A DNA stretch of 42,906 bases from the NCBI GenBank assembly GCA_027451065.1, contig DAIDKD010000001.1, positions 1 to 42,906 of the forward strand, given 5' to 3'. How positions within the stretch are numbered: the first letter of the stretch is position 1; the number at the start of each line of letters is the position of its first letter. Made by a program: the position numbers and the translations under genes. This DNA comes from Bacillaceae bacterium (GTDB taxonomy: Bacteria > Bacillota > Bacilli > Bacillales > Bacillaceae_G). Under the pieces are notes generated by a model. That model ran no database searches. It saw only the letters and a program-made list of their open reading frames with translations, and was not told the origin of the DNA. Shown piece after piece: positions 17,910 to 27,096 of this stretch.

Positions 17910-19064
17910 ATGGAACATTTAATAAATCCTAAGGTGAAAAACATTCAAATTAGCGGTATTCGACAGTTTTCTAATTATGTTTCCCAGTTTGACCATGTTA
18001 TTTCTCTAACACTCGGGCAACCAGATTTTCCTACACCTTTGCCTGTAAAAGAAGCCGGTATAGAAGCTATTGAAAATAACCACACCTCTTATACTCATAA
18101 TGCCGGCTTAGTAGAATTGCGCCAAGCAGCTAGCAATTTTCTTCAGGAAAAATATGGTCTTATGTATCAACCTGAAAATGAAATTATTACTACTGTTGGT
18201 GCTAGTCAGGCCATCAATATTGCGCTAAAAACTATTTTAGAAGAAGGAGCCGAAGTCATTCTACCTGCCCCTGTTTACCCTGGGTACGAACCGATTATCC
18301 AACTTTGCGGTGCAAAACCTGTTTTTGTTGATACGACGAGTACCAACTTTATTCTTACAAAGGAAGCCTTGGAAGAAGCAATTACTGATAAAACTCGCTG
18401 TGTTATCCTTCCATATCCATCTAATCCAATTGGGGTAACAATTACCAAAGAACAATTAGCTGACATTGCCTCAGTATTGGAAAATAAGGATATTTTTGTA
18501 TTATCAGATGAAATTTACAGCGAATTGGTTTACGATAGCCAACATATTTCCATTGCATCATTTCCAAGTATGCGTCATAAAACCATTGTGATTAATGGCC
18601 TTTCTAAATCACATTCCATGACTGGATGGAGAATCGGCTTCACATTTGCTCCTGCTTATCTAACAGAGCAAATGTTAAAAGTTCATCAGTACAACGTATC
18701 TTGTGCTTCCTCTATTTCGCAATTTGCCGCACTAGAGGCATTAACGACTAGTAAAAATAGTCCCCATGCTATGCGCGAAGCTTACAAAAAAAGACGAGAC
18801 TTTATGTACAGTAGGCTAATAGAGATGGGATTGGAAGTAGTTGAGCCTACTGGCGCTTTTTACATGTTTCCATCTATTCAGAAATTTGGTTTGTCTTCCT
18901 TTGATTTTGCAAAAAGATTAGTAGAAGAACAACGCCTAGCTGTCGTTCCTGGTTCAGCCTTCACATCATTTGGAGAAGGATATATTCGCTTGTCTTATTC
19001 TTACAGTATGGAAATGTTAGAAGAAGGATTGAATCGTTTGGAAAAATTTGTTCAAGGGTTATAA
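17910..19064 (+). CDS. patA: PLP-dependent aminotransferase PatA (N-acetyl-LL-diaminopimelate aminotransferase)
   Basis: Class I/II aminotransferase; in B. subtilis PatA acts in the acetylated branch of lysine/diaminopimelate synthesis. The 384-residue protein keeps the PatA-like N-terminus (MEHLINPK ... ISGIR), the SLTLGQPDFPTP substrate loop, Asp200 (VLSDEIYSEL) that contacts the PLP ring nitrogen, the PLP Lys233 (NGLSKSHSMTGWRIGF) and the HQYNVSCASSISQ stretch. AAGGAG lies 7 bases before the ATG. Repeat B copy 1 starts right after the stop and forms its terminator. Other class I aminotransferase roles are possible, but resemblance to PatA is strong through the whole length. Confidence 0.9.
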   Translation: MEHLINPKVKNIQISGIRQFSNYVSQFDHVISLTLGQPDFPTPLPVKEAGIEAIENNHTSYTHNAGLVELRQAASNFLQEKYGLMYQPENEIITTVGASQAINIALKTILEEGAEVILPAPVYPGYEPIIQLCGAKPVFVDTTSTNFILTKEALEEAITDKTRCVILPYPSNPIGVTITKEQLADIASVLENKDIFVLSDEIYSELVYDSQHISIASFPSMRHKTIVINGLSKSHSMTGWRIGFTFAPAYLTEQMLKVHQYNVSCASSISQFAALEALTTSKNSPHAMREAYKKRRDFMYSRLIEMGLEVVEPTGAFYMFPSIQKFGLSSFDFAKRLVEEQRLAVVPGSAFTSFGEGYIRLSYSYSMEMLEEGLNRLEKFVQGL

Positions 19065-19190
19065 GAAAAGCACAAGCGTCTTGTTCAGACCCAACCTGCA
19101 AATGTTCTTCACACCTAAAGGCGCTTTTTGTCTTTACGGTGGGAAGATTATTTGATGCGTAGGGGCTAAGCACTGGAGCTATACAAACTT
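19065..19190 (+). repeat. Intergenic repeat B, copy 1 (contains terminator)
   Basis: Starts at the patA stop (taaGAAAAGC) and reads AAGCGTCTTGTTCAGACCC ... AAAGGCGCTTTTTG ... GGGGCTAAGCACTGGAGCTATACAAACT in separate blocks. Copy 2 after the AbgT gene has the same blocks in the same order. AAGCGTC (19074-19080) pairs with GGCGCTT (from 19120) before a T run, giving a terminator. The outer GACCC and GGGGCT ends can also pair. Confidence 0.8.
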
Positions 19191-19218
19191 TCTTAAAATA
19201 AAAACTGAGGTGTTTATT

Positions 19219-20007
19219 ATGAAACCAACATTCTTGTTTATCGGTGCTGGGCAAATGGCTACAGCGATGATTAAAGGGCTACACAATGATGTACACATCA
19301 TTGCTTCAAACAAAAAGAATCATCAGCAACTGGACTATCTCCATTCTACATACGGAGTAGATACCACAACAAACTGGAAACAAGCTGTTCCTAGCTGTGA
19401 TGTCGTTATTTTAGCAATTCCGCCTCAAGCCCATAAAGAGATTCTTCAAGAGCTTGCTCACTGTATTACCAACCAACTAGTCATTACTGTGGCCGGTGGC
19501 ATTGGATTGCAACTATTACAGGAGATGCTTCCCGAGAATACTTCTATTTCCTGGGTTATGCCCAACACCGCTTCTGAGGTAAAACAGTCTATTTCATTAT
19601 ACACATACAGCAATGTGTTACCCGAGGGACATCAACAATTACTACACACTTTTCTAGATGGTATCGGAGAGTCTGTTCAATGTACTGAAGAACAAATCCT
19701 TAACCTAACTGCTGTTACCGGCAGTGCACCTGCATTTGTTTATGAATTTGCAAATGCCTTGGAGGAGGTTTCTATGTCATTTGGGATTTCAAAAGAACAA
19801 GCGAAGACACTTGTTGCCCAAATGATATTCGGATCTGCAATGATGTTAAAAGGTGAGAAAGATTCTATTGCATTAAGAAATGATGTAACAAGTCCTGGTG
19901 GCTCTACTGCTGCAGGTATCCAAACACTAGAAGAAGGACAATTTTCCAAACTTATTCAAGCGGCAGTTCATAATACGAATAAAAAGGCAGGGGAATTGGC
20001 GAAATAA
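19219..20007 (+). CDS. proC: Pyrroline-5-carboxylate reductase
   Basis: NADPH-dependent last step of proline synthesis. The 262-residue protein has the N-terminal Rossmann motif (FLFIGAGQMATAMIKGL) and the C-terminal dimer domain with AVTGSAPAFVYEFANALEE and the family signature DVTSPGGSTAAGIQTLEE near 233-250. The ATG at 19219 has GAGGTG 6 bases upstream; the GTG at 19210 is less well placed. It follows repeat B and stands as a single gene, converging with pepT. B. subtilis has several paralogues (proG, proH, proI), so the exact isozyme is open. Confidence 0.95.
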   Translation: MKPTFLFIGAGQMATAMIKGLHNDVHIIASNKKNHQQLDYLHSTYGVDTTTNWKQAVPSCDVVILAIPPQAHKEILQELAHCITNQLVITVAGGIGLQLLQEMLPENTSISWVMPNTASEVKQSISLYTYSNVLPEGHQQLLHTFLDGIGESVQCTEEQILNLTAVTGSAPAFVYEFANALEEVSMSFGISKEQAKTLVAQMIFGSAMMLKGEKDSIALRNDVTSPGGSTAAGIQTLEEGQFSKLIQAAVHNTNKKAGELAK

Positions 20008-20118
20008 TAGAACAACATGCACTGAGAGCAAAATTAGGATAACTTACTATGGTGTCCGCAATTACTACAAAATGCCCTCTATGCTCATACAGACTTGAGA
20101 AATGTTACTTACCTATTC

Positions 20119-20162
20119 AAAGGGGAAGGAATGGTTTATTACAACCATTTCTCCCCCTTGGT
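20119..20162. terminator. Bidirectional terminator between proC and pepT
   Basis: AAGGGGAAGGAATGGTT (20121-20137) pairs with AACCATTTCTCCCCCTT (20144-20160), with two imperfect pairs, one of which is a wobble on each strand. Confidence 0.7.
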
Positions 20163-20185
20163 AAATTAAATTTTAGTCAGCATTA

Positions 20186-21418
20186 TTATGCTCTTTCTTC
20201 AAACAACTTGACAACTTCTACAATAACGTTCGTCGCTTTTTCCATGTTTTCAAGAGAAATATATTCAAATTTCCCATGAAAGTTCTCTCCACCAGTGAAT
20301 ATATTTGGAGTCGGCAGTCCCATATAGGATAATTGAGAACCATCAGTCCCCCCACGAATTGGAGAAATTTTCGGTTCAATATCCAAGTTTTTCATTGCTT
20401 GTTCGGCAATTGCAACAATTTCTTTCACTGGTTTGATTTTCTCACCCATATTATAGTATTGATCCTTTACCTCTAGTGTAACTCTTTCTTCACCGTATGT
20501 TTCTTTCAGTTCATTAGTAATTTTTTCAATGAACGCTTTTCTATTTGCAAATGCTTCTTTATCAAAATCACGAATAATATAGAACAATTTTGCCGTTTCT
20601 ACATCTGCTTGGAAATCTAACAAATGATAAAAACCTTCGTATCCTTCTGTATATTCCGGTGCTTCTTCTTCTGGTAATTTCCCATGGAACTCCATTGCCA
20701 TTTTTCCAGCATGAATCATTTTGTTTTTCGCAGTTCCTGGGTGAACATTGTTTCCATGAAAAGTAATCGTTGCAGCTGCTGCATTGAAACTTTCAAATTG
20801 TAGCTCACCAAGTGGACCACCATCAATCGTATACGCAAATTCCGCATTGAATTTTTCTACATCAAATTTATGAGGTCCTCTGCCTATTTCCTCATCTGGC
20901 GTAAAGGCAACACGGATATTCCCATGTTTGATTTCGGGATGGTCGATTAAATATGCCATTGCCGTCATAATTTCTGCAATTCCAGCTTTATTATCAGCTC
21001 CTAAAAGTGTTGTCCCATCCGTTGTAATAAGAGTATGGCCAACATAATTTGCCAATTCCGGATATTCTTTTGGTGACAAAACAACATTTTGTTCTTTATT
21101 TAAAACGATATCTTTTCCATCGTAGTGCTCGACAATTTGAGGATTTACATTTTTACCTGTAAAGTCAGTTGCTGTATCTACATGTGCTAAGAAGCCGATT
21201 GTTGGAACTTCTTTTTCTGTATTACTTGGGAGGGTCGCCATTACATAGCCATTTTCATCAATCGTTACATCTGTCATCCCTATTGATTTCAGTTCTTCTA
21301 CTAACATATTCGCCAAATCCAGTTGTCCTAGGGTTGACGGACATGTCGCGCTATTCATATCAGATTGTGTTTCCACCTTTACATATGTAATAAATCTGTC
21401 TAGAATTTCTTTTTTCAT
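20186..21418 (-). CDS. pepT: Peptidase T (tripeptide aminopeptidase)
   Basis: Cytoplasmic M20-family zinc peptidase that removes the N-terminal residue from tripeptides. The 410-residue protein has the typical M20 metal and catalytic motifs in order: FLAHVDTA (about 78), [15 protein letters not shown] (about 140, bridging Asp), [11 protein letters not shown] (about 173, catalytic Glu and metal Glu), [11 protein letters not shown] (about 197), and [14 protein letters not shown] (about 380, metal His). I chose the ATG at 21418 (GGAG 10 bases upstream); a TTG two codons before it is possible. It is divergent from the AbgT-family transporter. Confidence 0.97.
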   Translation of the reverse strand: MKKEILDRFITYVKVETQSDMNSATCPSTLGQLDLANMLVEELKSIGMTDVTIDENGYVMATLPSNTEKEVPTIGFLAHVDTATDFTGKNVNPQIVEHYDGKDIVLNKEQNVVLSPKEYPELANYVGHTLITTDGTTLLGADNKAGIAEIMTAMAYLIDHPEIKHGNIRVAFTPDEEIGRGPHKFDVEKFNAEFAYTIDGGPLGELQFESFNAAAATITFHGNNVHPGTAKNKMIHAGKMAMEFHGKLPEEEAPEYTEGYEGFYHLLDFQADVETAKLFYIIRDFDKEAFANRKAFIEKITNELKETYGEERVTLEVKDQYYNMGEKIKPVKEIVAIAEQAMKNLDIEPKISPIRGGTDGSQLSYMGLPTPNIFTGGENFHGKFEYISLENMEKATNVIVEVVKLFEERA

Positions 21419-21733
21419 TTTCAATCATCTCCGTTCTAAAAAATAAATGGTGCTGTTTCAATTTTATCATCCGTTACAAGTCACGTAAAGATACAGCTAT
21501 TTGTTGATATTTATTCTCATAAAAGAAAATATAATGTATTTTAGAATAATTTTCAAATTTTTAAAAAATAATGGGAATTTTTAAAAAAACAATTCCCGAG
21601 AAAACGATTGTACTTTCGAGTTATTTTTTCTTAATATAATTCCAGAGGATATATTGACTAGAAATTTATCATAATGAATAATGAGTAGGAATACTTTTTG
21701 CACAAAATACTTTTTAGGAAGGTAGAAATTTTT
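21419..21733. other. Divergent control region between pepT and the AbgT gene
   Basis: Very AT-rich. A GGGAATT...AATTCCC inverted repeat lies at 21573-21597, and TATAAT-like boxes lie at about 21637 and downstream, none with a convincing -35. TTGACT occurs at about 21655 but its spacing to a -10 is poor. No gene is supported. Confidence 0.4.
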
Positions 21734-23287
21734 ATGGAAAAAGAAAATAAAGATAGTAATTTGATTCAGAGTTTACTTAATAATATTGAAAAAGTAGGGA
21801 ATAAATTACCCCAGCCCGCCGTTATTTTCCTCTGTCTATGTGCCGCTATCATTGTACTATCTCATGTATTTTACTTACTCGGAGCCGGTGTTACCTTCGA
21901 AAGAATGAACACTGAAACATATACTTTAGAAACGGTAGAAATGAACGTACAGAGCTTATTAACAGCTGATGGTATTCGTTTCATCTTCACATCTGTCGTC
22001 ACGAATTTCACCAACTTTCGAACTTTAGGCGTGGTACTAGTTGCCATGGTCGGTGTTGGTTTAGCAGAGGCCGTTGGTTTGATTGACGCTTTAATCCGCA
22101 ATTTAATCAATGTTGTTCCAAAAAGATCACTGACATTTATTATTGCTTTCTTAGGTGTTTTATCTAGTGTCGCAACTCATGCAGGTTATTTAGTGCTTAT
22201 TCCTTTAGGTGCGGCAATTTTTTATAAAGTCGGCAGACACCCAATTGCAGGATTGGCTACTGCTTTTGCAGGAGTGGCAGCCGGTTTTAATGCCAATATT
22301 TTTATCACACCAAACGATGGAATGTTGACAGAAATCACCAAAGAGGCTGCTCACCTACTCGACCCGAATTACTCCATTGATTTAACAGCAAATATGTATT
22401 TCTCTATTGTTTCAACTGTTTTTGTAGCTATTGTTTGTGTGTTTATTACAGAGAAATTCATTGAACCTCGCTTAGGTGTTTATCAAGGCAATGCAGATAT
22501 CATAACGGAAGACATCTCTTCGGAAGTGGAAGCAAAAGGATTGCGTTATGCTTTGTTCGGGTTTATTGCTGTTGTTGTTTTACTAGCAGCACTTACACTC
22601 CCTGCTGGTGCACCTTTACGTCACCCTGAAACAGGAGATATTATTGGTTCTACTCCTTTTATGGAGAGTCTTATTTTCAATATTATGCTGGTGTTCCTAG
22701 TTCCAGCAATTTGCTTTGGAATTGGTACTTCTAAAATAACATCCAGTGCAAATGTTGTCGAGCCTATCGTAAGTGTATTCAGTAGTTTAAGTAGAATGAT
22801 TTTCTTATTGTTAATTGTCAGTCAATTTATCGCCTACTTCAATTACAGTAATTTAGGAACTGCCCTTGCGGTAAATTTAGCTGAGGTCTTAAGAAATCTA
22901 AACATGGGAACCCTCCCGCTACTACTGATGTTCATTTTTATTGTCGGAACAATTGACTTTGTTCTAGTAGGTGTGATTCCAAAGTTCGCCATTCTCGCAC
23001 CTATCTTTGTACCATTATTTATGAAATTAGGTGTGTCTCCTGAGGCGATGATTGCAGCATACAGAATTGCAGATTCGCCAGTAAATGCTATCACACCTTT
23101 AATGCCGTACTTTGCTCTTATCGTAACCTTTGCCGAAAAATATGATAAGAAAATTCGCCTTGGTACAATCATCTCTACGATGCTTCCGTATACTATCACA
23201 ATATTCATTTCATGGACCGCATTATTTGTCCTGTGGTATGTTTTCAATCTACCTTTAGGGCCAAATGTCTTTATTCACTTACCTTAA
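21734..23287 (+). CDS. AbgT family transporter
   Basis: Integral membrane protein of 517 residues with about a dozen membrane segments and re-entrant hairpins. Members take up p-aminobenzoyl-glutamate (a folate breakdown product) or, in other reports, export sulfonamides. Family-typical stretches are NKLPQPAVIFLCLC near the N-terminus, VGVGLAEAVGLIDALIR, VATHAGYLVLIPLGA, GVAAGFNANIFITPNDGML and, near the C-terminus, YRIADSPVNAITPLMPYF. The ATG at 21734 follows GGAAGGT; the frame is open 12 codons upstream without a good site. It is divergent from pepT, which would suit uptake and cleavage of small glutamyl peptides. Repeat B copy 2 starts at the stop codon. Confidence 0.92.
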   Translation: MEKENKDSNLIQSLLNNIEKVGNKLPQPAVIFLCLCAAIIVLSHVFYLLGAGVTFERMNTETYTLETVEMNVQSLLTADGIRFIFTSVVTNFTNFRTLGVVLVAMVGVGLAEAVGLIDALIRNLINVVPKRSLTFIIAFLGVLSSVATHAGYLVLIPLGAAIFYKVGRHPIAGLATAFAGVAAGFNANIFITPNDGMLTEITKEAAHLLDPNYSIDLTANMYFSIVSTVFVAIVCVFITEKFIEPRLGVYQGNADIITEDISSEVEAKGLRYALFGFIAVVVLLAALTLPAGAPLRHPETGDIIGSTPFMESLIFNIMLVFLVPAICFGIGTSKITSSANVVEPIVSVFSSLSRMIFLLLIVSQFIAYFNYSNLGTALAVNLAEVLRNLNMGTLPLLLMFIFIVGTIDFVLVGVIPKFAILAPIFVPLFMKLGVSPEAMIAAYRIADSPVNAITPLMPYFALIVTFAEKYDKKIRLGTIISTMLPYTITIFISWTALFVLWYVFNLPLGPNVFIHLP

Positions 23288-23435
23288 GAAAAGCGTAAGC
23301 GCCTTGTTCAGACCCGACTGGCAAAGGTTCTTTCAAACCAAAGGCGCTTTTTGCCTTTGTATTGGGAAGGTTATCCCACAGGGGGATGACTTTCAGCCCT
23401 TTGACACGAGGGTCTAGGCGCTGGACCTAGACAAA
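23288..23435 (+). repeat. Intergenic repeat B, copy 2 (contains terminator)
   Basis: Begins right at the stop codon like copy 1, with AAGCGCCTTGTTCAGACCC, AAAGGCGCTTTTTGCC and GGGTCTAGGCGCTGGACCTA blocks. AAGCGCC (23297-23303) pairs with GGCGCTT (from 23343) ahead of a T run (to 23352). Longer than copy 1 by an inserted GGGGGATGACTTTCAGCCC-type stem. Confidence 0.8.
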
Positions 23436-23463
23436 CTTATACTTTTCTAATCCTTAAAAAAAC

Positions 23464-23506
23464 AGGCTGTATGAAATGAGCAAAAGATGCTCATTTCATA
23501 CAGCCT
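23464..23506 (-). terminator. Terminator of the YibE/F operon
   Basis: Perfect 19-base arms, 23464-23482 and 23488-23506 (AGGCTGTATGAAATGAGCA), and on the minus strand a TTTTTTT run immediately after. It could also serve the converging AbgT gene. Confidence 0.9.
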
Positions 23507-23517
23507 AAATCATTCAA

Positions 23518-24300
23518 CTATTCCTGCTCTTCTAAAAAATCCTTATCCCTTGTTCTCACAAAATAATACGAACTTATCCATGCAGTTATTGGAATAATCA
23601 AAGCAATCCCAATACCTGCGCAAAAAATTGTCAGCATTTCCGCACTAAACACCTTTGAATTGATGATTTCTCCAAGAGAATAAGTTAAGTCCTTAAACCA
23701 TATCAATAAGGCTAGATAACCTCCAAAAAAAGCAAAAAATAGTGTATTCGTATTGGTTCCTAAAATATCTCTCCCGATATATAAACCGAAAGTGAATAGT
23801 TCTTTTCTCGTCATCGATGAATTGTGTTGATACATTTCATGCATTGGTGAAGCAATGGAAATAGCCACATCTGTAATTGCTCCGATTGTGCTCATGATAA
23901 TCACTGCTGCACTTATTTTCACAAAATCCACACCAATATACATGGAGAACATACTCAATTCCTCAATCTCCTCTTCACCAAACCCCTGAATCATCGCCAT
24001 TTCCGTAATGACAACAATAAAGAAAAGAACAATAACAATCGTAATCAACGTAGAAATAAAGGCGACTTTTGTTTTTCTGTTAATCTCATTAATATAAAAA
24101 AGAGTAATCGCGCTTATCCCAATCGACGCAATAATTGTTAGAATAATTGGGTCAATGGCCGGATCTGTCATTAACAGAACTGCAAGAAACAGCACAGCAA
24201 AATTGAAAAATAGAGCAAAAAAGGAACGGGCTCCCTTTTTTCCACCAACAAGAATCATTAATACCAATAAAATTGTTGCCAATAATCCTAGTGTGCTCAT
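23518..24300 (-). CDS. YibE/F family membrane protein, second gene
   Basis: A 260-residue polytopic membrane protein with about seven membrane segments and almost no soluble part. It resembles the C-terminal half of the upstream gene: both carry the stretch around GAITDVAISIASP/GAVMDVAITMSSS followed by GRDILGTNTNTLFFAF/GKDIMGTMTNILFFAY, which is the conserved core of the YibE/F family. Start ATG overlaps the previous stop by 4 bases (ATGA), so translation is coupled. No function is established for the family; the paired genes suggest a two-subunit membrane complex, which is inference. Confidence 0.85.
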   Translation of the reverse strand: MSTLGLLATILLVLMILVGGKKGARSFFALFFNFAVLFLAVLLMTDPAIDPIILTIIASIGISAITLFYINEINRKTKVAFISTLITIVIVLFFIVVITEMAMIQGFGEEEIEELSMFSMYIGVDFVKISAAVIIMSTIGAITDVAISIASPMHEMYQHNSSMTRKELFTFGLYIGRDILGTNTNTLFFAFFGGYLALLIWFKDLTYSLGEIINSKVFSAEMLTIFCAGIGIALIIPITAWISSYYFVRTRDKDFLEEQE

Positions 24301-25436
24301 ATCTCCGCCTTCTTTCTATTTACAAAGAAAATGGCGGTATACAAACCTATAGGAATGGTCAACACAATTCCAATTCCTCCTGCCATCGCCCGAGCCAATT
24401 CTAGCGAAAGATTCATGGAAAGTGTATATCCTATCGGCGAACCGTTCATAAAGTACAAAATAAGCGTTGGAATAGCCCCACTAATATATGCGAAAAACAA
24501 AATATTTGTCATAGTCCCCATAATATCTTTACCAATATCCATTCCAGACTGCCTCAATACCTTTATTGGAATGTTATTATTTTTTTCAAACAGTGCAAAT
24601 ATGGATGAGGACATGGTGATGGCTACATCCATTACCGCTCCCAACGACCCTATCATCACACCAGCCATAAAAATCATACGATAAGGGCGGGTGATAAATT
24701 GCATTTCTTCATAGCGAAGTCCTTGTTCATTCGTTATCTGCATAGCCAAATAAGTAATAAGTATCGAGGCAAATGTCGCTAGTAAGGTCGCTATGATCGC
24801 CGCAAAGGTTTTTTCATTATAGCCGTTCACTAATAGCAAAGAAATGACCGTAAATAAGATGATACCGACTCCGCTTATGAGCACTAGACTAATATCCGAA
24901 GTGTTCAAATAAACATTCAATGCAAACGATAAAATTGCTGCATTTACTACTAAACTAATAATTGAATATAGCCCCTGCTTTTTTCCAACGATTAGCAAAA
25001 TAAAGATAAAAAGCCAAGCAACCAGCACCACATATGTATCTCTTTTTACATCTTTGATAGTTCCCGATAATGCTGTATCTTCCTCTGAACTCTCGCTAAT
25101 CAAAACAAATAAATCATCGCCCACACTATATTCTTGGTCGAAGCCTCCAGACAATGAAAATTCATTTGTCAAATAAATCAGCTTACCTTCTTCTACTCCG
25201 TTTTTCACTTCGGCTGTAATCCTCTGGGTGAAAATTTTATCCTTGTTCCCAAACATATCAATCGTTTCCTCTGTATCAACGAGATTGATTTCTAGCACCC
25301 TTGCAATCGAACATTCATAGAGTGAATGGTTGTTCTGAACAAACAACATAGAAACCACAAAGCACAAAACTAGTCCCCCGTAAAAAATCATTTGTTTCTG
25401 TGTCATTTCCCTCAGTTTGTTTCTCAAACATTTCAA
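24297..25436 (-). CDS. YibE/F family membrane protein, first gene
   Basis: A 379-residue membrane protein. It has a basic N-terminus, one membrane segment, an extracytoplasmic beta-rich domain of about 100 residues (LEINLVDTEETIDMFGNKD ... GDDLFVLISE), then about seven membrane segments with the YibE/F core (GAVMDVAITMSSSIF, GKDIMGTMTNILFFAY). The frame runs up to 25490, but its first part lies in a hairpin behind proS. I chose the TTG at 25436, which has GGGGGT 6 bases upstream; an ATG at 25406 is the alternative, with a too-close GAGGG. It overlaps the downstream partner by 4 bases. Function unknown. Confidence 0.8.
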   Translation of the reverse strand: MKCLRNKLREMTQKQMIFYGGLVLCFVVSMLFVQNNHSLYECSIARVLEINLVDTEETIDMFGNKDKIFTQRITAEVKNGVEEGKLIYLTNEFSLSGGFDQEYSVGDDLFVLISESSEEDTALSGTIKDVKRDTYVVLVAWLFIFILLIVGKKQGLYSIISLVVNAAILSFALNVYLNTSDISLVLISGVGIILFTVISLLLVNGYNEKTFAAIIATLLATFASILITYLAMQITNEQGLRYEEMQFITRPYRMIFMAGVMIGSLGAVMDVAITMSSSIFALFEKNNNIPIKVLRQSGMDIGKDIMGTMTNILFFAYISGAIPTLILYFMNGSPIGYTLSMNLSLELARAMAGGIGIVLTIPIGLYTAIFFVNRKKAEI

Positions 25437-25459
25437 AAAAAGACCCCCATTTGAGCTAT

Positions 25460-25503
25460 AGGGTTGTGAGAATTGTTCAAAACTGTCCAATTCTCACAAC
25501 CCT
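25460..25503. terminator. Hairpin between proS and the YibE/F operon
   Basis: Perfect 15-base arms (AGGGTTGTGAGAATT, 25460-25474 and 25489-25503) with a 14-base loop. There is no T run on the minus strand, so it may act as a weak terminator or mRNA end stabiliser for proS. Confidence 0.55.
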
Positions 25504-25521
25504 ATGTCTTCTTTATTCAGC

Positions 25522-26958
25522 TTAATAAGCTTTACCCCAGTAAACCATCTTGGTAGCTGGCTTTCCACAGCACACACAAGTGGATGATAATTGTTCCTGT
25601 TCAAATGGCATACAGCGGGAAGTTACACTTAAATCTTCTTTTATTTTTTCTTCACAAGCAACATCTTCACACCACATTGCTTTGATGAAACCTTGCTGTT
25701 CTTCTGCGATTTGTTGTAATTCTTCATAAGTTGTTGCTACATGTGTATTTTCCTCACGGTGAGCTTTCGCACGATTGTACAAGCTTTGGTGAATTTCTTC
25801 TAACAATGCTGGAATTTTTGTTGCTAATTCAGCCATTGGCACGAATATTTTCTCACGAGTATCACGTCTCACGAGAACAACTTGTTCTTTTTCAATATCT
25901 TTAGGACCAACTTCTAAACGAATTGGTACACCCTTCATTTCATACTCGTTATATTTCCAACCTGGTGATTTGTCAGAAGCATCCATTTTTACACGAGCAA
26001 ACTGTTGAATTTGCCCTTGCAACTCTGCAGCTTTCTCTAATACACCTTCTTTATGTTGGGCAACTGGCACAATCATTACTTGTGTTGGTGCAATTTTTGG
26101 AGGTAAAACAAGCCCGCTGTCGTCACCATGAACCATAATTACTGCCCCGATAACACGAGTTGTCATTCCCCATGATGTTTGATGAACGTATTGTAATTCG
26201 CCATTCTTATCTGCATATTGAATATCAAATACTTTCGCAAAACCATCTCCAAAGTTATGAGATGTTCCTGTTTGTAATGCTTTTTTATCATGCATCAAAC
26301 TTTCAATTGTATATGTTGATTCTGCACCAGCAAATTTTTCTTTTTCTGTTTTTTGTCCTTTTACAACAGGGATAGCTAAGTATTCTTCACAGAAATCTGC
26401 ATATACATTTAACATTTTAATTGTTTCTGCTTCCGCCTCTTCTTTCGTAGCATGTGCAGTATGCCCTTCTTGCCATAAAAATTCAGTTGTACGTAAAAAA
26501 GGACGAGTCGTTTTTTCCCAACGAACTACTGAACACCATTGATTGTATAACTTTGGTAAATCATTGTACGATTGAATGATTTTTCCATAGTGTTCGCAAA
26601 ATAGTACCTCTGAAGTTGGACGAACTACTAGCTTTTCAACTAATTCTTCACTTCCAGCATGAGTTACTCGCGCTACTTCAGGCGCGAATCCTTCCACATG
26701 GTCCTTTTCTTTTTGCAAAAGACTTTCTGGAATGAACATTGGCATATAGACATTTTCATGACCTGTTTCCTTAAACTTCTTATCAAGAACAGCCTGAATA
26801 TTTTCCCAAACGCTGTATCCGTAAGGGCGTAAAATCATACAACCTCTCACACTAGAATAATCAACTAGCTCCGCTTTCTTCACAATGTCTGTATACCATT
26901 GTGCAAAATCTACATCCATTGCTGTAATTTCACTGACAATTTTTTTATTCTTTGCCAT
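25522..26958 (-). CDS. proS: Prolyl-tRNA synthetase (short, archaeal/eukaryotic-type)
   Basis: Class II synthetase that charges tRNA-Pro. The 478-residue protein is the shorter ProS form without the editing insertion found in the 560-570 residue bacterial type. Visible motifs are the class II motif 2 region ([12 protein letters not shown] ... [29 protein letters not shown]), the anticodon domain, and a C-terminal Cys-containing zinc domain (Cys in [19 protein letters not shown]) ending in WGKAY, typical of this type. Of two tandem ATGs the second (26958) has the better 6-base spacing to GGAGGG. A T-box leader precedes it, so expression should rise when uncharged tRNA-Pro accumulates. Confidence 0.97.
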   Translation of the reverse strand: MAKNKKIVSEITAMDVDFAQWYTDIVKKAELVDYSSVRGCMILRPYGYSVWENIQAVLDKKFKETGHENVYMPMFIPESLLQKEKDHVEGFAPEVARVTHAGSEELVEKLVVRPTSEVLFCEHYGKIIQSYNDLPKLYNQWCSVVRWEKTTRPFLRTTEFLWQEGHTAHATKEEAEAETIKMLNVYADFCEEYLAIPVVKGQKTEKEKFAGAESTYTIESLMHDKKALQTGTSHNFGDGFAKVFDIQYADKNGELQYVHQTSWGMTTRVIGAVIMVHGDDSGLVLPPKIAPTQVMIVPVAQHKEGVLEKAAELQGQIQQFARVKMDASDKSPGWKYNEYEMKGVPIRLEVGPKDIEKEQVVLVRRDTREKIFVPMAELATKIPALLEEIHQSLYNRAKAHREENTHVATTYEELQQIAEEQQGFIKAMWCEDVACEEKIKEDLSVTSRCMPFEQEQLSSTCVCCGKPATKMVYWGKAY

Positions 26959-27046
26959 CATATTCCCTCCATATTTTTGTATATATCCGGAAGGGGCAAT
27001 AAAACAGCTTATTTTATTACTGTATTATCATGTTCGCCCATTCCTA

Positions 27047-27091
27047 CGATTTTTGAGAAGGGGTCGGTTCTTAGCCCCTTCTCAAAAATCG
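27047..27091. repeat. Perfect 17-base inverted repeat between T-box and proS
   Basis: CGATTTTTGAGAAGGGG (27047-27063) and its exact complement (27075-27091) enclose an 11-base loop. It is only 5 bases from the T-box terminator T run and about 90 bases before the proS start. It has no T run of its own on the minus strand. Confidence 0.85.
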
Positions 27092-27096
27092 CGCAT

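Noticed and set aside
20049-20279. Plus-strand frame of 76 codons starting near CPLCSYRLEKC
   Set aside because: It runs through the proC-pepT terminator and into antisense pepT; no ribosome binding site. The CPLC stretch is tempting but isolated.
21541-21600. CodY-like box (AATTTTC...) upstream of the AbgT gene and pepT
   Set aside because: At least four mismatches to AATTTTCWGAAAATT; such matches are common in AT-rich intergenic DNA.
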